Below, piece by piece: positions 16,677-28,638 of a DNA stretch of 64,000 bases. The DNA comes from Thermoleophilia bacterium (GTDB lineage: Bacteria > Actinomycetota > Thermoleophilia > Gaiellales > Gaiellaceae), in NCBI GenBank assembly GCA_025928515.1, contig JAICJI010000005.1, positions 1-64,000 of the forward strand, in the 5' to 3' direction. The stretch's first letter is position 1, and each line of letters begins with the position of its first letter. The position numbers and the translations under genes were made by a program. The notes below the pieces were generated by a model that saw nothing but the letters and a program-made list of their open reading frames with translations, made no database searches and was not told the DNA's origin.

Positions 16677-17675
16677 GTGCCCGGCCTGACGCGAAGCCTC
16701 CTGCTCGCCGTCCTGGCCACGCTGGCGCCGGCCGTAGCCGCCTCTCCGGCCGGCGCCGCCGGGCACACGGCGCATGCCGCGCGGAAGACGCGCCCGAACG
16801 TCGGGATCGTCGACATCTATACGACCCTGGGCTTCCAGAGCGGCGCCGCCGCGGGAACCGGGATGATCGTCTCGCACTCGGGCGAGGTCCTCACCAACAA
16901 CCACGTGATCGCCGGAGCAGCGAAGTTCAAGGTCGTCGACGTCACGACCCACCGCACGTACTCCGCCCGCGTCGTCGGCTACTCCCTCTCGCGTGACGTC
17001 GCCGTGCTGCAGCTCGCGCACGCGTCGGGACTGCGGACGGTCACGCTCGGCGGCGGCGTCCAATTGCGGGTGGGACAGCATGTCGCCGCCCGGGGAAACG
17101 CGCAGGGCCGCGGCGGGCTGCCGAAAGTCGCCCGGGGGCAGATCATCGCCCTGCACCAGCAGATCGTCGCGAAGGACGAGAGCGGAGACACCGAGACGCT
17201 GAACAACACGATCGCGACGAACGCGCCCGTCGTGCCCGGCTACTCCGGCGGCCCGCTGCAGGACGCCCGGCACCGCGTGCTCGGAGTCGTCACCGCAGGC
17301 TCGACCTCCGGCATCCATCGCGGCTTCGCCATCCCGATCAGGCAGGCGCTGGCTCTCGCGCGCAGGATCGAGAACGGCAGGTCGAGCGCCACCGTCCACG
17401 TCGGGCCGACGGCGTTCCTCGGCGTACAGCTGGAGAACGGCGCCGGCGGTGCGAAGATCGCGAAAGTCCTCGCGCACCAGCCCGCGGCGGCCGCCGGTCT
17501 TGTCGCCGGCGACGTCATCACGTCGCTCGGCGGGGTGACCATCTCGTCGCCCGCCGACGTCCGCCACGCCGTCGTCGCCCTCGTTCCCGGGAAGGCCGTC
17601 TCGATCGGCTGGACGGACGCGAGCAACACCGCGCAGACGGGCACCATCACGCCGACGACCGGCCCGCCGCAGTAG
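16677..17675 (+). CDS. Secreted trypsin-like serine protease with PDZ domain (HtrA/DegP type)
   Basis: The 332-residue product has an N-terminal signal peptide (about 1-28). The protease domain contains His76 (TNNHVIAG), Asp107 (SRDVAVLQL) and Ser190 (GYSGGP). Tyr replaces the Asn seen in many homologues before Ser, but the oxyanion Gly is kept. A PDZ domain at about 235-325 (FLGVQLENG, then AGLVAGDVITSLGG) would bind C-termini of misfolded exported proteins. The start is GTG 16677; the nearby ATG at 16669 hits a stop after six codons. It stands alone between a membrane gene and tRNA-Gly. Confidence 0.92.
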   Translation: MPGLTRSLLLAVLATLAPAVAASPAGAAGHTAHAARKTRPNVGIVDIYTTLGFQSGAAAGTGMIVSHSGEVLTNNHVIAGAAKFKVVDVTTHRTYSARVVGYSLSRDVAVLQLAHASGLRTVTLGGGVQLRVGQHVAARGNAQGRGGLPKVARGQIIALHQQIVAKDESGDTETLNNTIATNAPVVPGYSGGPLQDARHRVLGVVTAGSTSGIHRGFAIPIRQALALARRIENGRSSATVHVGPTAFLGVQLENGAGGAKIAKVLAHQPAAAAGLVAGDVITSLGGVTISSPADVRHAVVALVPGKAVSIGWTDASNTAQTGTITPTTGPPQ

Positions 17676-17768
17676 CGGGCGAGCGGACCGGACCGACGCC
17701 CGCGCCCAAGTAAGCGATGCAGCAGGAACCGGCGCCCGAGCCGCGTCTCGGTGAGAGCGTGGAGAGAG

Positions 17769-17839
17769 AGCGGGTGGCGGGAATCGAACCCGCGTAACTA
17801 GCTTGGAAGGCTAGGGCTCTACCATTGAGCTACACCCGC
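17769..17839 (-). tRNA. tRNA-Gly (anticodon UCC)
   Basis: Minus-strand acceptor GCGGGTG/CACCCGC with discriminator T, T-arm GCGGGTTCGATTCCCGC, anticodon stem CTAGC/GCTAG and loop CTTCCAA give anticodon TCC. Confidence 0.96.
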
Positions 17840-17862
17840 GAAGCGCTGGGTACGGTAGCGAG

Positions 17863-18660
17863 ATGCATCCCTCGGCGGAGGCGATCGGGCTAGCGCCGGC
17901 GCTCGCCGCCGGAGTCGCTCTCACAGCTCGCGGCGGCTCCCTCTCGCGCCTGCGTCTTGCCGCCGGAGCGCTCGGCGTGGCGCTCGTCTTCGCCGCCTTC
18001 TCGACGGAGCTCGAGCCGCTCGCGAACCACACCTTCCTCTGGGCGCACCTGCTGCAGAACGTCGTTCTCGCGGAGTGGGCTCCTGTGCTGCTCTTGCTCG
18101 CAATCCCGCCGGGAGTCGCGGAGCGCTTCGCCGGGCTCCCGCTCTTCCGGCCGCTCGTCGCTCTCCCTCTTTGGCTCGTCGCCTATTACACGTGGCATCT
18201 GCCCTGGATCTACGACGCGGCGCTTCGCCACCCGCATTCCCTGCTGCACCTCGAGCACGTCACGTATCTCGTGGCCGGCGTCTGCGTCTGGTGGCCTGTC
18301 GTCCACGGCCGCCATTCGGCCGGAGCGAAGGCGGCCTACCTCTTCGCCGCGTTCGTCCTCGCGTCACCGCTGGGCCTGCTGCTCGCGCTGATCCCGCGGG
18401 CGATCTACCCCTTCTACGTCCATGCTCCGCGCACCTGGGGCCCGAGCCCGCTCGTCGACCAGCAGATCGCCGGGGTGACCATGGCGGCCGAGGAGGCGAT
18501 CGTCTTCTTCGGAGCGTTCGCCGCCTACCTGCGGCGCTTCCTCGCGGACGAGCAGGCGAGCGGATCGTTCAGCCCGAGCCGGAGCGCGACGGAACCAGCA
18601 ACCGGCTCTCGGCCGGTCGGCCTTCGCGCAGCTCCCGGCTCCGCTCGGCCTCGGCATTGA
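17863..18660 (+). CDS. ctaG: Cytochrome c oxidase assembly protein of the CtaG (caa3) family
   Basis: The 265-residue membrane protein has about six helices. The family hallmark histidines and aromatic patches are visible: LWAHLLQNVVLAEWAP near 58-73, YYTWHLPWIYDAALRH near 107-122 and LHLEHVTYLVAGVCVWWPV near 127-145. GVTMAAEEAIVFF lies in the last helix. Relatives deliver copper to or help assemble caa3-type oxidases. No oxidase subunits are nearby. The C-terminal ~25 residues overlap the convergent YihY-type gene by 92 bp. Confidence 0.88.
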   Translation: MHPSAEAIGLAPALAAGVALTARGGSLSRLRLAAGALGVALVFAAFSTELEPLANHTFLWAHLLQNVVLAEWAPVLLLLAIPPGVAERFAGLPLFRPLVALPLWLVAYYTWHLPWIYDAALRHPHSLLHLEHVTYLVAGVCVWWPVVHGRHSAGAKAAYLFAAFVLASPLGLLLALIPRAIYPFYVHAPRTWGPSPLVDQQIAGVTMAAEEAIVFFGAFAAYLRRFLADEQASGSFSPSRSATEPATGSRPVGLRAAPGSARPRH

Positions 18661-19606
18661 TCTCGGCGCCAAGGAGCAGCGCAATCGCGGCGAGCCAGAG
18701 CCAGGTGAGCATGATGATCACCGCGGCGAGCGTTCCCCACGTCTTGTTGTACGAGCCGAAAGCCGCCGTATAGAACGCGAAGGCGCCCGACGCCGCGAGC
18801 CAGACGACGGTCGCGAAGAGCGAGCCGGGGGTGATGAAGCGCCAGCGCGGATGCGCGACGTCCGGGCCGAGATAGAGGAGCGTCGCGAACGCCGCGAGCA
18901 GGCCGGCGACGAGGATGGGCCACTCGGCGATCCACCAGATCCAGCCGACCGCGCCCGAGGCCGGCCCGGCGTGGGCCGCGACGAACCGCTCGATCGGCGG
19001 CCCGAAGATGAGCAATACGGCCACGAGCAGAAAGGCGAAGCCGATCACGGCGACGAGCTCGACCGCGACGATTCGCTTGCGGATGAACGAGCGGCCGTCC
19101 TTGCGCTCGTACGCGAGGTTGATCGCCGTCATGTACGAGGTCATGGCGCCGGTCGTCGACCAGAGCGCGAGCACGAGGCCGACGATGGTCATCACTACGC
19201 CCGTCGAAGGGTTCTGGTCGAGGCGGCGGAGGCTGCCACCCAGCAGGGACGCCGCCTGGCCCGGCATCACGTGCGAGAAGTGCCCCATCAGCGTCGTGAT
19301 GGTCTGCGGGCCCACGAGAAGTGTGAAGACACCTACCACGACGAGCAGGACGGACGGGATCGCGAAGAAGGTCGCGTACGCGAGCGCCGAAGCGAGCATC
19401 GTTCCGTTGTCGGCCAGAAACTCCTTGACGCCGCGGACGAGAATCGCCCGCCAGTCGCGGAAGGAGAGATCGCCCAGGCCGGGATCGACGAGCCGTGGCT
19501 CGTTTTGCTCGGGCTGCGGCTGCGGCGCATCGCTGCCGCCCTGCTCCTCGAACGGCGCCTCGTCGGGCCCCGGCCGCCGCTGGCTCCGCTCCTCGCGCGT
19601 CGTCAT
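18569..19606 (-). CDS. YihY/BrkB family inner-membrane protein
   Basis: The 345-residue product has a disordered N-terminal ~45 residues rich in Pro/Gln/Glu. Six transmembrane helices follow, starting at about 68 (GTMLASALAYATFFAIPSVLL). The family features LSFRDWRAILVRGVKEF, the helix pair around RKRIVAVELVAVIGFAFLL, and WGTLAAVIIMLTWLWLAAIALLLGAEINAEAE near the end are clear. The role of the family is not settled; it is not the RNase its old name suggests. Its 3' end lies inside the 3' end of ctaG. Confidence 0.88.
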   Translation of the reverse strand: MTTREERSQRRPGPDEAPFEEQGGSDAPQPQPEQNEPRLVDPGLGDLSFRDWRAILVRGVKEFLADNGTMLASALAYATFFAIPSVLLVVVGVFTLLVGPQTITTLMGHFSHVMPGQAASLLGGSLRRLDQNPSTGVVMTIVGLVLALWSTTGAMTSYMTAINLAYERKDGRSFIRKRIVAVELVAVIGFAFLLVAVLLIFGPPIERFVAAHAGPASGAVGWIWWIAEWPILVAGLLAAFATLLYLGPDVAHPRWRFITPGSLFATVVWLAASGAFAFYTAAFGSYNKTWGTLAAVIIMLTWLWLAAIALLLGAEINAEAERSRELREGRPAESRLLVPSRSGSG

Positions 19607-19644
19607 GAAGGGGCAACGAAGCTCGCCGCGATCGGGTTGCGGAA

Positions 19645-19719
19645 TCGGGGCGGGCAGATTCGAACTGCCGGCCTCCCGGCCCCAAACCGGGCGCTCTGAC
19701 CAGGCTGAGCTACGCCCCG
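19645..19719 (-). tRNA. tRNA-Pro (anticodon UGG)
   Basis: Acceptor CGGGGCG/CGCCCCG with discriminator A, T-arm GGCAGTTCGAATCTGCC, anticodon stem CCCGG/CCGGG and loop TTTGGGG give anticodon TGG. Confidence 0.96.
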
Positions 19720-19750
19720 ACGAGCTACGCAGTGTAAGCCGCGGCCCGGG

Positions 19751-20245
19751 TTACTCGGACTCGATGAGGCTGCGCAGCTCGGCGAGCTTCTCGCCGCGCA
19801 GCTCGTCGCGCTCTCCGCGGGCGAGGCGGGTGAGCAGCTCGCGCACGAGCGGAGCGAGCTCGAGAGGGTTGAACGGCTTCGTGACGTAGTCGACTCCGCC
19901 GATGTCGAGCCCACGCGCTCGGTCGCGAAACTCGGCACGCGCCGTGAGGAAGATGATCGGGATCCCGCTCGTGAGCTCGTCCTCGAGCAGCTCCTCGGCC
20001 ACGCGCCAGCCGTCGAGGCCCGGCATCATCACGTCGAGGAGCACGACGTCGGGCTGCTCCTCGCGTGCGATGTCGAGGCCTGTCGTGCCGTCCGCGGCCT
20101 CGAGCACCTTGATCCCTTCCGCCTCGAGATTGACCCGGCAGAGCAGGCGGATCGGTGCCTCGTCGTCGATCACGAGCACCCGCGTATCGTCGGCCGAGCT
20201 CACCGGCCGCGTATACCCATCCATGTCTTCACCCATGCTCGTCAC
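19751..20245 (-). CDS. Response regulator receiver protein without output domain
   Basis: The 164-residue product has one CheY-like receiver domain (about 20-145): acidic pair DDE near 27-29, phosphorylation Asp in VVLLDVMMPG near 70, Thr in IFLTARAE and Lys in VTKPFNP. The C-terminal ~25 residues are a charged helix rather than a DNA-binding domain. It probably acts by protein contact or phosphorelay. It overlaps the upstream multi-GAF kinase gene by four bases, so that kinase is the natural partner. Confidence 0.93.
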   Translation of the reverse strand: MTSMGEDMDGYTRPVSSADDTRVLVIDDEAPIRLLCRVNLEAEGIKVLEAADGTTGLDIAREEQPDVVLLDVMMPGLDGWRVAEELLEDELTSGIPIIFLTARAEFRDRARGLDIGGVDYVTKPFNPLELAPLVRELLTRLARGERDELRGEKLAELRSLIESE

Positions 20246-23200
20246 GCGTCTTCCGCTACAGGATCGGCAAGAGCGGCCGGTAGCTCAAATGCGAACCGCG
20301 ATCCCTCGCCCTCCTGCGACGAGACCCAGATCCGGCCACCCATCGCGCTCACGAGGCCACGCGCGATGAAGAGGCCGAGCCCGGTGCCCCCCGCGCCGGC
20401 GCGCAACTCGGCGTCCGAGCCGCGGTAGAACTTGCGGAAGATCTGCTCCTGGTCCGACTGCGGGATGCCGATCCCCTCGTCCGCGATGCTGACCTCGACC
20501 GTGTCCTGACGCCGCGCCGCACCCACCGTCACGGTGCCGCCGTCGGGCGAATAGCGGAGCGCGTTGTCGACGAGGATCGAGCACACCTGCCGCAGCTTCT
20601 CGGGATCCGCCTTAGCCGCGAGCGGCTCCTCCGGCAGGTCGACGACGAAGTGATGTCCGTCGACCTCGGCCGCCCACACCGTGTCGAGCACCTCGCCGAC
20701 GACGTCGCGCACGTCGGTCTCCGCCAGGTTGACCTGGAGGTCGCCGGTGTCGAGACGGGCGACGTTGAGAAGCGTGTCGACGATCGACGTGAGCCGCTGC
20801 GACTCGGAGGCGATGTAACGCAGGAACGTCAGCCGTTCCTCCTCGCCGAACATGACGTCCTGGCGCAGGAGCGTCTCGGCAAAGCCGTAGATCGAGGTGA
20901 GCGGCGTGCGGAGCTCGTGCGAGACGGTGCTCACGAAGTCGGACTTGACCTGCTCGACGAGCCGGTCGCTCGAGATGTCGCGGAAGGCGAAGATGCGACC
21001 GGACACGGCGCCGACCGGATCGCGCATGACCGCTTCCGCGACCGAGAGCCACACCTCCTCACGCCCACGCATGACCGGTACGAGCCCCTCCCCGCGCGCG
21101 CCCGCGTCGGGCGACTCGAGGCTCCGCTGTAGCACGTCGACGGGCGCACGACCGAGGGCAAGCGACGCGGGAACGCCCGTGATCCTCTCGGCAGCGCTGT
21201 TCCAGAGCACCACCTTGCCGTCGCGATCGACGGCGACGATCCCCTCGGCGATGTTCGCGAGGATCGCGACGGAGCGCTCGCGCTCGAGCGCCACGCGCTG
21301 GTAGAGCTCGGCGTTCGAGAGCGCCGCGGACGTGCTGGCGGCCACGGCGAGCAGAGCCTCGATCTCCTCCTCGCGCCATTCGCGCGGCACAGACGCGTAG
21401 ACGGCGAGAACGCCGAGCGTCGCTCCTTCGGCGCCGGCGACCGGCACACCGAGGAAGGCGGCGTAGCCGGCCTGGAGCATCGGGTCGAGGCCGCGCAGGC
21501 GCTCGTCGTCGCCCGCCTGTGCGAGAGCGACCGGCGCGCCCGACTGGATCACGTCGCCTGAGAGCCAACCGCCGGCCGGGCTGCGTGAGCCGAGCGCCGT
21601 CTCCGCGCCCTCCCCGTCGGCCGCCGTCACGACCAACTCCTCGCCGTCGAGCAGCCGGAAGGCTCCGGCCTCGGCGTTCACGAGCTCGGGCGCCTGCTGG
21701 ACAACCTCGTCGAGCACCGCAGCCGGATCGAGCTCGCTCGTGAGCAGGCGGCCGGTGCGTGTCAGCTGCTGCGCAAGGGCGCGCGCGCCGCGCTCCGCCT
21801 CGAATAGCTCGCTGCGCTCGAGTGCGCCGCGCGTCGCGTCGGCGAGATGGCGGGCGAGCTCGAGGTCGTCGTCGCTGAAGGAGCGTTCCTCGGCGAAGAA
21901 GATGAGCACGAGCCCGCGGCCGGCGTCGCGCGGTGCTTCCACGGGCACGGAGATGAGCGAGCGGTAGCGGTTCGTCTCTGCGGCGGCGCGCAGATCGGCC
22001 AGCAGCCGCTCGTCGGCGGCGATCGAGGACGAGACGAGGATGCGTCCCTCGACGGCAGCGCGAAAGAGCGGTCCGTGATGCTCGGCGGCACGTTGCTCGA
22101 AGATGTCGCCGAGATCCGTCGGCAGCTCATACGTCCCGACCGCTTCGAGGCGGCCGCTCGAGGGCACCAGCACTGCGGCCGACGTTCCCCCGAGCGCTTC
22201 GGCGGCCGCCTGCGCGATCGCCTCGAGCGTCGCGGCACGCGACAGGGACTGGCCGAGGACGGACGCGATCCGGTAGAAGCCGCGCTGAATCCGCGCTTGC
22301 CGGGCGCTCTGCGTGAACATCTCGGCGTTCCGCAACGCGAGGGCCGCGAGCCCGGCGAACGCCTCGAGAATCTCGGCGTCCCGCTCGGCGAAGCGGCGGC
22401 CCCCACGCCGGCCGACGCCGAGCACCCCGCGCACCTCGTCGCTCCAGGACATCGGCGCCGTGATCACGTCGGTGAAGCCGTCGTAGGCAGGATGCGGCAC
22501 CGGCGACGGGATCTCGCCGTAGGCGCTCTCGATCAGCGGGCGGCCTTCGCGAACCGCGGCGCCCGCGAGCCCGTGGGCCGCAGGAAACTCGAACCCGAGC
22601 AGGGACTCCCGAAACCCGTGCACCGCCACGCAGCGGAAAAACCCACGCTCGTGGTCGAGGAGGTAGCAGTCGGCGGCGTCCGCGTCGAGGAGCTGCGCGA
22701 GCTGGTCGGCCAGCCGCTGCAGGACGATCGGCAGGTCGAGCTCGCTGCTGAGGACGTGGGCCGCGCGGAGGAGCGCGGTCTGCTGCGCGAGCTGCTCCTC
22801 GTTCGCCTTCACCGCCTCCTCGAGCGCGACACTGGCGCGCAGCCGCTCGAGCGCGACGGCCGCCTCCGAGGCGAGCGTCTGCATCACGGCCACGTCGTCG
22901 GCGCTGAAGACCCGCCGCTCGTCCAGCGTCGCGACGGAGATCACAGCGGTCACGCGCTCTTCCACGAGCAGCGGGACGAACGCGGCGCTCTTCGCGCCGA
23001 CGGCGGTCGCGAGCTGTGGGCTGATGACGCCCGAGCCTTCCGTGTCGTAGACGGTGAACGCAGTCGCCTCGAAGACCGCGCTCGCGATCCCCGACGGCTC
23101 GTGCTCGAGGTCGAGGCGCAATCCGCGCCACCAGTCGAGGTTCTCGCCGCCGGAACGGGCGAGGTAGCCGGCCGCTTCGTGCCCGTCCTCCGAGACGAAG

Positions 23201-23445
23201 GTCAGCGCGACGAAGCCGACGCCGAAGAGCTCTGCGAGCTCGTCGAGCAGCGTGCGCGCGACGCCCTCGACGTCCGCGCTGCGCGTGAGCTCGCCGGCAA
23301 CGCGGCTTACGCTCTCGAACTCCCTCGTCGTGTCGTTTCCACGGCTTTGCCGTGAGCCGCTGCGGCGAAGAATCGCACGCAGGAGCGCCGCTGCGGCCGC
23401 GGCGCGGCCGAGCGCGCGAACCGTCGGGAAACGTGGGGTCGACAC
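20242..23445 (-). CDS. Large soluble sensor histidine kinase with four GAF domains and a PAS domain
   Basis: The product has about 1067 residues from GTG 23445. After a short basic N-terminus come four GAF-like domains (roughly 45-200, 220-385, 390-545 and 555-705). Then follow a PAS domain (about 715-820, AEGIVAVDRDGKVVLWNSAAE), a HisKA helix with FVSTVSHELRTPLTSIYGF (phospho-His near 845) and a HATPase domain with VDNALRYSPDGG, DEGIGIP and GTGLGLF boxes. No transmembrane segment is seen, so it senses cytoplasmic signals. The open frame extends further upstream through a hairpin region. The chosen start is the last one before recognisable protein sequence and has no obvious Shine-Dalgarno. 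Confidence 0.88.
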   Translation of the reverse strand: MSTPRFPTVRALGRAAAAAALLRAILRRSGSRQSRGNDTTREFESVSRVAGELTRSADVEGVARTLLDELAELFGVGFVALTFVSEDGHEAAGYLARSGGENLDWWRGLRLDLEHEPSGIASAVFEATAFTVYDTEGSGVISPQLATAVGAKSAAFVPLLVEERVTAVISVATLDERRVFSADDVAVMQTLASEAAVALERLRASVALEEAVKANEEQLAQQTALLRAAHVLSSELDLPIVLQRLADQLAQLLDADAADCYLLDHERGFFRCVAVHGFRESLLGFEFPAAHGLAGAAVREGRPLIESAYGEIPSPVPHPAYDGFTDVITAPMSWSDEVRGVLGVGRRGGRRFAERDAEILEAFAGLAALALRNAEMFTQSARQARIQRGFYRIASVLGQSLSRAATLEAIAQAAAEALGGTSAAVLVPSSGRLEAVGTYELPTDLGDIFEQRAAEHHGPLFRAAVEGRILVSSSIAADERLLADLRAAAETNRYRSLISVPVEAPRDAGRGLVLIFFAEERSFSDDDLELARHLADATRGALERSELFEAERGARALAQQLTRTGRLLTSELDPAAVLDEVVQQAPELVNAEAGAFRLLDGEELVVTAADGEGAETALGSRSPAGGWLSGDVIQSGAPVALAQAGDDERLRGLDPMLQAGYAAFLGVPVAGAEGATLGVLAVYASVPREWREEEIEALLAVAASTSAALSNAELYQRVALERERSVAILANIAEGIVAVDRDGKVVLWNSAAERITGVPASLALGRAPVDVLQRSLESPDAGARGEGLVPVMRGREEVWLSVAEAVMRDPVGAVSGRIFAFRDISSDRLVEQVKSDFVSTVSHELRTPLTSIYGFAETLLRQDVMFGEEERLTFLRYIASESQRLTSIVDTLLNVARLDTGDLQVNLAETDVRDVVGEVLDTVWAAEVDGHHFVVDLPEEPLAAKADPEKLRQVCSILVDNALRYSPDGGTVTVGAARRQDTVEVSIADEGIGIPQSDQEQIFRKFYRGSDAELRAGAGGTGLGLFIARGLVSAMGGRIWVSSQEGEGSRFAFELPAALADPVAEDA

Positions 23446-23505
23446 TGGGCGCTGGGATTGTACGGAGCCATTCGAGCCGCGGCCAGAAACCGGCTCCAGA
23501 GATGG

Positions 23506-23541
23506 AAAAGCCCGCCGCTCGGGGGGTCGGTGCGGCGGGCT
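23506..23541 (-). terminator. Intrinsic-terminator-like hairpin in the gap between the kinase gene and ispH
   Basis: On the minus strand AGCCCGCCGC pairs perfectly with GCGGCGGGCT around a 13-nt loop containing CCCCCC, and is followed by TTTT. It lies upstream of the kinase start, so it would end a short leader or a small RNA rather than a coding transcript. The 304-bp gap 23446-23749 contains no gene that I can support. Confidence 0.55.
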
Positions 23542-23632
23542 CTCCCGATTGCTCCCCGCATGACGTCCGCAGACGCCCGCGGTTCGCATCGCCCAGTGCG
23601 AGGGAGGGTAGAGACCGTTTGCGAGGCGGACA

Positions 23633-23650
23633 ATGGGCCGTACGGCCCAT
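23633..23650. promoter_or_regulatory. Perfect 18-bp palindrome between divergent kinase and ispH genes
   Basis: ATGGGCCGTACGGCCCAT is self-complementary without a spacer, 100 bp upstream of ispH and about 190 bp upstream of the kinase. It could be a dimeric-regulator operator. No second copy was noticed in the window. Confidence 0.4.
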
Positions 23651-23749
23651 CTTTGCAACGTATATTGCGGCCGTTCGCGCACGCGAAAGACCGCACTGGG
23701 ACGTTCTTCTCACGCGGGTTTGACACGCCCCGGCTATCGTGGCTGCACC

Positions 23750-24690
23750 GTGGTGCAACGCCTCCTCCTCGCGTCGCCGCGAGGCTATTGCGCGGGAGTC
23801 GAACGGGCGGTCGAGACGGTCGAGCGGGCCCTCGCCCTCTACGGAGCGCCGGTCTACGTCCGCAAGCAGATCGTCCACAACTCGCACGTCGTCGAGAACC
23901 TGCGCGCCCGCGGCGCCGTCTTCGTCGATGCGCTGGCGGACGTGCCCGAAGGTGCGACCGTCGTCTTCTCCGCTCACGGCATCGCGCCCGCGGTGCGGCG
24001 GGAGGCCGAGAGCCTGAGCCTGACGACGATCGACGCGACCTGCCCGCTCGTGACCAAGGTGCACGCGCAGGCACGCCGCTACGCGGAGGCGGGCTACGCG
24101 CTCGTGCTGATCGGGCACGAGGGACACGAAGAGGTCGAGGGAACGCTCGGCGAGGCGCCCGAGGCGATCGTCCTGGTCCAGTCCACGGACGACGCCGAAC
24201 GTGTCCCGCTGCCGGATGACAAGCCGCTGGCATACCTCACCCAGACGACGCTCTCGGTCGACGAGACCAACGAGATCGTCGCGGTGCTACGCCGCCGCTT
24301 CCCCCGGATCGAGGGGCCGGCGCGCGAGGACATTTGTTACGCGACCTCGAACCGGCAATGGGCCGTGAAGGAGCTGTTGCGCGCGGTCGACCTCTTGCTC
24401 GTGGTGGGCTCAGAGAACTCGTCGAACTCGGTGCGCCTCGTCGAGGTGGCGCGCGCGGACGGCACCCCCGCTCATCTCGTGGACGACGTCCGGGGGATCG
24501 AGGAGAGCTGGCTCGCCGGCTGCGAGACCGTCGGCCTCACGTCGGGCGCTTCCGCGCCGGAGCGGCTCGTGACCGAGGTCTGCCACTGGTTCCGGGCGCG
24601 CGGGGCCGAGGTGTGCGAGCAGGAGCCCGTCCACGAGGACGTGAGCTTCAAGCTGCCCGTCGAGCTGCGCCGCGCCGAGCGCGCAGCCGC

Positions 24691-24694
<4 letters not shown>
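23750..24694 (+). CDS. ispH: 4-hydroxy-3-methylbut-2-enyl diphosphate reductase
   Basis: Last enzyme of the MEP isoprenoid pathway, reducing HMBPP to IPP and DMAPP with a [4Fe-4S] cluster. The 314-residue product has all three cluster cysteines: in SPRGYCAGVERA near 13, DATCPLVTKVH near 95 and GCETVGLTSGASAPE near 245-250. Substrate-binding histidines are in HNSHVVENL, FSAHGI and GHEGHEEVEGT. GTG 23750 (or 23753) is chosen because family similarity begins immediately after. The 3' end overlaps the convergent ileS by four bases. Confidence 0.95.
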
Positions 24695-27732
<3,038 letters not shown>

Positions 27733-27818
27733 CGGGAAGGCAAGTCTAGGCCGAGGCGTTAAGAGCTATTGGGAGCGTGGGTACAGGTCACGCGTTCCCG
27801 CGACACCGAAAGGAAACG

Positions 27819-28130
27819 ATGGCAAACGACGTCACAAACGCCACCTTCGAAAACGAAGTGCTGCAAGCCGACAAGCCGGTGCTCGTGGATTTCTGGGCCG
27901 AGTGGTGCGGGCCCTGCCACGCGGTCGCGCCCGTCCTCGAGCGGATCGCCGACGAGCACGACCTCAAGCTCGTCAAGGTGAACATCGACGAGAACCAGGA
28001 TCTCGCGATGCGCTACGGGATCCAGTCGATCCCGAACATGATGCTCTTCGAGGGCGGCGCGCCCAAGGCCTCCGCCGTCGGCGCCATGCCGAAGGGCATG
28101 CTCGAGCGCCAACTCGGCTTCGAAAGCTAG
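27819..28130 (+). CDS. trx: Thioredoxin
   Basis: The 103-residue thioredoxin fold has active site WCGPC (Cys30, Cys33), a conserved Asp in VLVDFWAEW, and the cis-Pro loop in IQSIPNMMLFEGG. It is a cytoplasmic disulphide reductant. An in-frame start lies 14 codons upstream, but ATG 27819 follows GAAAGGAAAC at good spacing and gives the standard length. It is transcribed divergently from ileS. Confidence 0.95.
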   Translation: MANDVTNATFENEVLQADKPVLVDFWAEWCGPCHAVAPVLERIADEHDLKLVKVNIDENQDLAMRYGIQSIPNMMLFEGGAPKASAVGAMPKGMLERQLGFES

Positions 28131-28178
28131 GAGGGCGCGGCGACCGGCCGCGCTCTAGCCCTCACGAAAATCGGGAAG

Positions 28179-28340
28179 CTAGTCCGCCGAGGGGGCCGGA
28201 TCACGGCCCTCGACGAAGCGCAAGAAGTCCGCATGCTTGGCGAGGTACGCCTCGAGCTCTCCGAGACCCGCGCCAGCCCAGTCCTCCAGCCACGTCTCGG
28301 CGATGTCGTCCTCGATGCGGTGGAACCCTCGCTCACTCAT
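28179..28340 (-). CDS. Small acidic protein, 53 residues, unknown
   Basis: The product reads as a compact helical protein: FHRIEDDIAETWLEDWAGAG, then LGELEAYLAKHADFLRFVEG. It is amphipathic with a net negative charge and natural-looking composition. No membrane segment or cysteine is present. ATG 28340 lacks a visible Shine-Dalgarno, so it may be leaderless. It lies convergent to thioredoxin and divergent from the next small gene. No family was recognised. Confidence 0.45.
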   Translation of the reverse strand: MSERGFHRIEDDIAETWLEDWAGAGLGELEAYLAKHADFLRFVEGRDPAPSAD

Positions 28341-28441
28341 TGCGGGCATGATCGACACGAAGCCGGGCAATGGCCATGGGCCGTTCGGCTCAACTTCGCG
28401 GACGGCCGGACCTAAGCGATTTCCCACAAAGGAGGTAGGTC

Positions 28442-28579
28442 GTGCACGACAATCCCCGCCCGACCGAAGAGGAGCAGGAGTTGACCCAGACCGAGCGGAT
28501 GAACGAGGAGGAAGAGCAGCGCAGCGGCTACGCGCCGAGCGAAGCCGCCGACAGTGACGAAGACGGGGACGAGGAGTAG
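28442..28579 (+). CDS. Very acidic 45-residue protein with strong ribosome-binding site
   Basis: A GTG-started frame preceded by AAGGAGG at optimal distance encodes 45 residues, about half Asp/Glu/Gln (TEEEQELTQTERMNEEEEQR, then a DSDEDGDEE tail). It has no hydrophobic core and is probably disordered. The excellent ribosome site is the main reason to call it. The cyclic-nucleotide-binding-domain gene follows 59 bp later, so the two may be one transcript. Function unknown. Confidence 0.6.
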   Translation: MHDNPRPTEEEQELTQTERMNEEEEQRSGYAPSEAADSDEDGDEE

Positions 28580-28638
28580 CCTCGCCGCGCCGTTCCGCCA
28601 CCCAGCACGAGCTCACCCGCGTCACGCTGCTTGCCGGC

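Noticed and set aside
23720-23725. TTGACA upstream of ispH as a -35 box.
   Set aside because: No -10 box lies 16-18 bp downstream; the only TATCGT is 9 bp away. It may be chance.
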